Positions 54,597 to 58,421 of a DNA stretch of 58,421 nucleotides are shown here, piece after piece (the first letter of the stretch is position 1; each line of letters starts with the position of its first letter). The position numbers and the translations under genes are program-made. The notes beneath the pieces were generated by a model. The model saw nothing but the letters and a program-made list of their open reading frames with translations. It ran no database searches and had not been told where the DNA came from. Source of the DNA: Shewanella surugensis (GTDB lineage Bacteria > Pseudomonadota > Gammaproteobacteria > Enterobacterales > Shewanellaceae); the NCBI RefSeq assembly GCF_023284005.1, contig NZ_JAKIKS010000021.1, forward strand, positions 1-58,421. The letters run 5' to 3'.

Positions 54597-54986
54597 ATGA
54601 GTAACATCCCGACTGAACTTAATTACACCGCTTCACACGAATGGATCCGTAGAGAAGAAGATGGCAGCTATACGGTAGGCATTAGTGAGCACGCTCAAGA
54701 ATTATTGGGTGATATGGTGTTCGTCGAGCTTCCCGAAGTAGGGGATACCTTAAGTGCGGGTGATGATTGCGCCGTCGCTGAATCCGTAAAAGCGGCTTCC
54801 GATATTTATGCACCACTTTCTGGTGAAGTGCTTGCGGTCAATGAGACCTTAGAAGACTCGCCTGAACTGGTTAACAGCGATGCCTTTGGCGATGGTTGGT
54901 TTTTTCGCATCATGCCATCTGATGTCAGTGAACTTAACGAGTTACTCGATGCCGACGATTATCAAGCCGTCATCGATGAAGAATAG
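54597..54986 (+). CDS. gcvH: Glycine cleavage system H protein
   Basis: 129-residue lipoyl carrier shuttling the aminomethyl group between P, T and L proteins. The lipoyl Lys65 is in [17 protein letters not shown]. It lies 26 bases after gcvT. An intercistronic stem-loop CGCCCTC/GAGGGCG follows at 54997-55020, before gcvP, and could lower gcvP expression or protect the upstream message. Confidence 0.96.
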   Translation: MSNIPTELNYTASHEWIRREEDGSYTVGISEHAQELLGDMVFVELPEVGDTLSAGDDCAVAESVKAASDIYAPLSGEVLAVNETLEDSPELVNSDAFGDGWFFRIMPSDVSELNELLDADDYQAVIDEE

Positions 54987-55208
54987 CTGACAATAACGCC
55001 CTCTATTCATCTTGAGGGCGTGATAACAGCCTTTCATTGCAGAGAGATTTGTGATTTAGCGATAAGGATCCTTTCATCAACGAATCGTAAAACACACCTT
55101 ATTTGTGGCACCTTATTTGTGACACGTTACTGAAACATTAGCACTCAGTGAAGCTGTGCCCTACACGCACCTAACAGCTTGGCTGACGACAGGAAACTTT
55201 GGTTACCC

Positions 55209-58109
55209 ATGACTGCAACCTTGACACAATTAGAGCAACACGATCGGTTTATTCGCCGTCATATTGGCCCCAATAATGCCCAGCAAGCGGCCATGTTAGA
55301 CGCCATTGGCGCCACATCCCTTAACGATTTAACGGCGCAAATCGTGCCAGAGTCGATTCGCCTACCCCAAGCCTTAGGCACGGGTGAACCTTGCTCTGAA
55401 GCCGAAGGCTTAAGCTCTCTACGTCAAGTCGCCAATAAAAATAACGTCTTTAAAAGCTATATTGGTGCGGGTTACTATGGCACGCATGTCCCAAGCGTGA
55501 TTTTACGCAATGTATTGGAAAACCCCGGTTGGTATACCGCTTACACGCCCTATCAACCCGAGATTGCCCAAGGCCGTTTAGAAGCCATTTTAAATTTCCA
55601 ACAAGTCTCGATGGACTTAACAGGACTGGATTTAGCCTCTTCCTCCTTGCTCGATGAAGCCACCGCTGCCAGCGAGGCCATGGCATTGGCCAAGCGAGTG
55701 TCAAAAGCCAAAAAAGCCAATATTTTTTATGTCGCTGACGATGTGTTTCCCCATACCCTAGATGTTATTCAAACCCGCGCCGAATGTTTTGGTTTTGAAG
55801 TGGTCGTGGGGCCTGCAAGTGAGGCAGTCAACTACGATCTATTTGGCGCCCTATTGCAATACACCAACCGCCATGGGCAAATCGACGATCGCAGTGAGCT
55901 CATTAAAGCCCTACATGACAAGAAAGCCATTGTTGCCGTTGCCGCCGACTTGATGTCGCTGGTGCTGCTTAAATCCCCTGGTGAAATGGGCGCCGATGTG
56001 GTCTTTGGCAGCAGTCAACGCTTTGGTGTGCCGATGGGCTATGGCGGCCCACATGCCGCCTTTTTCACCGCTCGCGACATGCATAAACGCTCCATGCCCG
56101 GACGGATCATTGGCGTGTCACAAGACACCCGTGGCAAGCGTGCTCTGCGCATGGCGATGCAAACTCGTGAACAACATATTCGCCGCGAAAAAGCCAACTC
56201 CAATATTTGTACCGCCCAAGTATTATTGGCTAACATGGCCTCTTTCTATGCCGTGTTCCATGGGCCACAAGGCTTAAAAACCATTGCCGAGCGCATCTTA
56301 CGCTTAACCGATATTTTGGCCTCAGGGCTACAAAGCAAAGGCGTCACGCTACTGAATAACCGCTGGTTTGATACGTTAACCTTAGATCCGTTAACTAAGG
56401 CCGATGTCACGGCCATTAAGGTACGGGCCAAAGCCGCCGAAATCAATTTACGCATCGACAGTGAGACTCGCCTTGGGATCAGCCTCGATGAAACCACCGA
56501 GCGTCAAGACATTTACACCTTATTTGAGGTGATATTGGGCCCAGATCATGACCTTGATGTCGCCGTCCTCGATGATGAGCTTCTTCAAGCCAGCGCGGCG
56601 CAGAGTGGCATACCAGAAAGCTTTAAACGCACGGATCCCATTTTAACGCACCCCACCTTTAACCGTTATCAAAGCGAAACAGAAATGATGCGTTACATCA
56701 AACGGTTAGAGAATAAAGACTTGGCACTGAATCACTCGATGATTTCTTTAGGCTCTTGCACCATGAAGCTCAATGCCGTTACCGAAATGCTGCCGATCAG
56801 CTGGCCAGAATTTGCCAACATGCACCCTTTTTGCCCGCTCGATCAAGCCCAAGGTTATGCGCAGCTCATCGAAGAGCTATCCGACTGGCTAGTGAAAATC
56901 ACCGGCTATGATGCCATCTGTATGCAGCCTAATTCCGGCGCTCAAGGCGAGTATGCTGGCCTATTGGCGATTAAAAAATACCATCAGTCTCGCGATGAAT
57001 CTCATCGTAATATTTGCCTTATTCCGCAATCGGCCCACGGTACAAATCCTGCCTCGGCGCAGCTAGCAGGCATGAAAGTGGTGGTCACGGCGTGTGACAA
57101 AGACGGCAACATCGACATGGATGACTTAACGGCCAAGGCGAGCGAGATGAGTGATAACCTGTCTTGCATCATGATCACTTACCCGTCTACCCACGGGGTG
57201 TATGAAGAAAGTGTCAAAGCCATTTGCGAGCTCATTCATCAACACGGTGGACAAGTCTATTTGGATGGCGCCAACATGAACGCCCAAGTGGGGATCACCT
57301 CACCCGGTTTTATTGGCGCCGACGTATCGCATTTAAACCTGCATAAAACCTTCGCCATTCCTCACGGTGGTGGCGGGCCGGGTATGGGCCCGATTGGCGT
57401 CAAAGCCCACCTGGCACCGTTTGTCGCTGGGCACACCCAAGTCAAAACGGGCCTTGCCAGTGACAACAATGGCGCGGTATCGGCCGCCCCGTTTGGCAGT
57501 GCAGGCATTTTACCGATTTCATACATGTACATTAAGTTGCTGGGCACAAAAGGCGTCACAGAGTCGACACAAGTGGCCATGCTTAACGCCAATTACATCA
57601 GTCAAAAGCTCTCCAGTCACTATCCTATTTTGTACACAGGCCGCCATCAAAGAGTCGCCCACGAGTGTATCTTGGACTTACGGCCACTCAAAGAAGCCTC
57701 TGGTGTCACCGAAATGGACATCGCCAAGCGCCTTAATGACTATGGTTTTCATGCCCCCACCATGAGTTTCCCCGTCGCGGGCACCTTAATGATTGAACCG
57801 ACAGAATCGGAGTCTAAAGTGGAAATCGATCGTTTCATCGACGCCATGATTGCGATCCGCAACGAAATTGCCAAAGTCGAGTCCGGCGAGTGGCCGATCG
57901 ATAACAATCCATTATGCAACGCGCCGCACACCATGGATGACATCATAGATCCCGCCTTTGACACACGTCCTTATAGCCGCGAGCAAGCCGTGTTCCCCAC
58001 CGAGGCTGTGAAAGCCAATAAGTTCTGGCCCAGCGTAAATCGCATCGATGATGTGTTTGGGGATAGGAACTTGTTTTGTGCGTGTGTTCCAATGGATGAG
58101 TATAAATAG
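55209..58109 (+). CDS. gcvP: Glycine dehydrogenase (decarboxylating), P protein
   Basis: 966 residues, the usual bacterial single-chain form. A PLP enzyme that decarboxylates glycine and loads the H protein. The PLP-lysine motif is [30 protein letters not shown] and [12 protein letters not shown] are also typical. The frame is open from 55179 (TTG), but [20 protein letters not shown] at 55209 is the family start. A 220-base gap with a stem-loop separates it from gcvH. Terminator at 58140-58169. Confidence 0.95.
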   Translation: MTATLTQLEQHDRFIRRHIGPNNAQQAAMLDAIGATSLNDLTAQIVPESIRLPQALGTGEPCSEAEGLSSLRQVANKNNVFKSYIGAGYYGTHVPSVILRNVLENPGWYTAYTPYQPEIAQGRLEAILNFQQVSMDLTGLDLASSSLLDEATAASEAMALAKRVSKAKKANIFYVADDVFPHTLDVIQTRAECFGFEVVVGPASEAVNYDLFGALLQYTNRHGQIDDRSELIKALHDKKAIVAVAADLMSLVLLKSPGEMGADVVFGSSQRFGVPMGYGGPHAAFFTARDMHKRSMPGRIIGVSQDTRGKRALRMAMQTREQHIRREKANSNICTAQVLLANMASFYAVFHGPQGLKTIAERILRLTDILASGLQSKGVTLLNNRWFDTLTLDPLTKADVTAIKVRAKAAEINLRIDSETRLGISLDETTERQDIYTLFEVILGPDHDLDVAVLDDELLQASAAQSGIPESFKRTDPILTHPTFNRYQSETEMMRYIKRLENKDLALNHSMISLGSCTMKLNAVTEMLPISWPEFANMHPFCPLDQAQGYAQLIEELSDWLVKITGYDAICMQPNSGAQGEYAGLLAIKKYHQSRDESHRNICLIPQSAHGTNPASAQLAGMKVVVTACDKDGNIDMDDLTAKASEMSDNLSCIMITYPSTHGVYEESVKAICELIHQHGGQVYLDGANMNAQVGITSPGFIGADVSHLNLHKTFAIPHGGGGPGMGPIGVKAHLAPFVAGHTQVKTGLASDNNGAVSAAPFGSAGILPISYMYIKLLGTKGVTESTQVAMLNANYISQKLSSHYPILYTGRHQRVAHECILDLRPLKEASGVTEMDIAKRLNDYGFHAPTMSFPVAGTLMIEPTESESKVEIDRFIDAMIAIRNEIAKVESGEWPIDNNPLCNAPHTMDDIIDPAFDTRPYSREQAVFPTEAVKANKFWPSVNRIDDVFGDRNLFCACVPMDEYK

Positions 58110-58139
58110 GCACTATTTATTGCAGGTGCTTTAAACGCT

Positions 58140-58169
58140 AAGCGAAGCCATAAAGGGTTTCGCTTTTTT
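58140..58169 (+). terminator. Intrinsic terminator of gcvTHP
   Basis: AAGCGAAGCC/GGGTTTCGCTT stem (one mismatch) followed by TTTT, 30 bases after gcvP. Confidence 0.85.
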
Positions 58170-58310
58170 GTATATGGATGACTCCTGATAGTAGCAGTGG
58201 AATGTGATGCTTATTAAGGTTTTGCCAAATGAAAAATCATTCAACCTCATCTACTTTAGGTGTTTTATTTCCAAGTATATTTTTAACCTAAAAGTGTTTG
58301 CGAATCTATT

Positions 58311-58421
58311 GTGAGCGTCCGGCGAACTACGCCTTGCTTAGTTTAACGTGCCAGGGTAAGAGACTATTGAGGTCGCAGTTGGGAGAGGATAATTGTTCCA
58401 AACAGTGTGCGATATAATCGA
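58311..58421 (-). mobile_element. IS66-family element, left end and partial transposase
   Basis: From 58311 the text GTGAGCGTCCGGCGAAC matches the terminal repeat style of IS66 elements (GTAAGCG..CGG..GAA). Just inside, on the minus strand from the edge to a TAG at 58327-58329, the frame reads DYIAHCLEQLSSP..., then SLLPWHV, the C-terminal end typical of IS66 TnpC transposases (..LLPW..). The rest lies beyond the window. The stretch 58170-58310 before it shows nothing. Confidence 0.7.

Overview
The window looks like the chromosome of a marine gammaproteobacterium, most likely Shewanella or a close relative. This is an inference from gene content: the fau-6S RNA-zapA-ygfB-ubiH-ubiI-gcvTHP block, cysJIH, families I associate with Shewanella (DUF3581-like and DUF3010-like proteins), an AT-leaning composition and many short intergenic repeats. 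No rRNA or tRNA was seen.

Left part (1-16 kb). A minus-strand three-gene set encodes an SMC-like ATPase, a MukE-like protein and a MukF/kleisin-like protein, a layout reminiscent of MksBEF/Wadjet. Two extra tandem copies of the last ~48 codons of the kleisin-like gene follow it, up to the window edge. Next come a DUF3581-like protein, a beta-carbonic anhydrase divergent from a SulP anion transporter (with an 11-copy 7-bp repeat between them), an IS1595-type transposase remnant, a secreted peroxiredoxin, a SecD-P1-like lipoprotein gene split by a 264-bp MITE-like element, a DUF3010-like protein, a membrane-anchored protein of unknown function, and an oxidoreductase gene that has lost part of its Rossmann fold.

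Middle part (16-34 kb). A large lipoprotein of the alkaline phosphatase superfamily is followed by a minus-strand copper cluster (CopC, CopD, a DUF411 protein, an NTF2-like protein and a small Cys/His/Met-rich protein), then an MFS transporter with an unusual 15-residue-repeat tail and an EamA transporter. The intergenic DNA here is full of hairpin repeats, one of which carries a near-complete type I-F CRISPR-like repeat. From 26.9 to 33.6 kb lies an AT-rich accessory segment: an 800-residue zinc-ribbon/PD-(D/E)xK-like protein, two small envelope proteins, a SUKH (SMI1/KNR4-like) protein, and a DUF4157 (eCIS-core) protein with a nuclease-like C-terminus, probably a polymorphic toxin.

Right part (34-58 kb). 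Assimilatory sulfate reduction (cysJIH) and a split proton-translocating transhydrogenase (pntAA-pntAB-pntB) are followed by the most striking feature of the window: four tandem paralogs of GDA1/CD39-type nucleoside triphosphate diphosphohydrolase. The first two look intact, the third has altered apyrase motifs and the fourth has a frameshift behind its signal peptide. Then come fau, 6S RNA, zapA, a second MITE-like element, ygfB, ubiH, ubiI and the glycine cleavage operon gcvTHP with a CRP-like site upstream. The window ends inside the C-terminus of an IS66-type transposase.

How the parts work together: carbonic anhydrase and SulP probably form a bicarbonate supply module. CopC/CopD and their neighbours handle copper in the envelope. 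CysJIH reduces PAPS to sulfide with NADPH, which PntAB can regenerate. The secreted apyrases and the phosphatase-superfamily lipoprotein could scavenge phosphate and nucleosides. The SMC set, the nuclease-like protein and the DUF4157 protein are the candidate defence or conflict genes.
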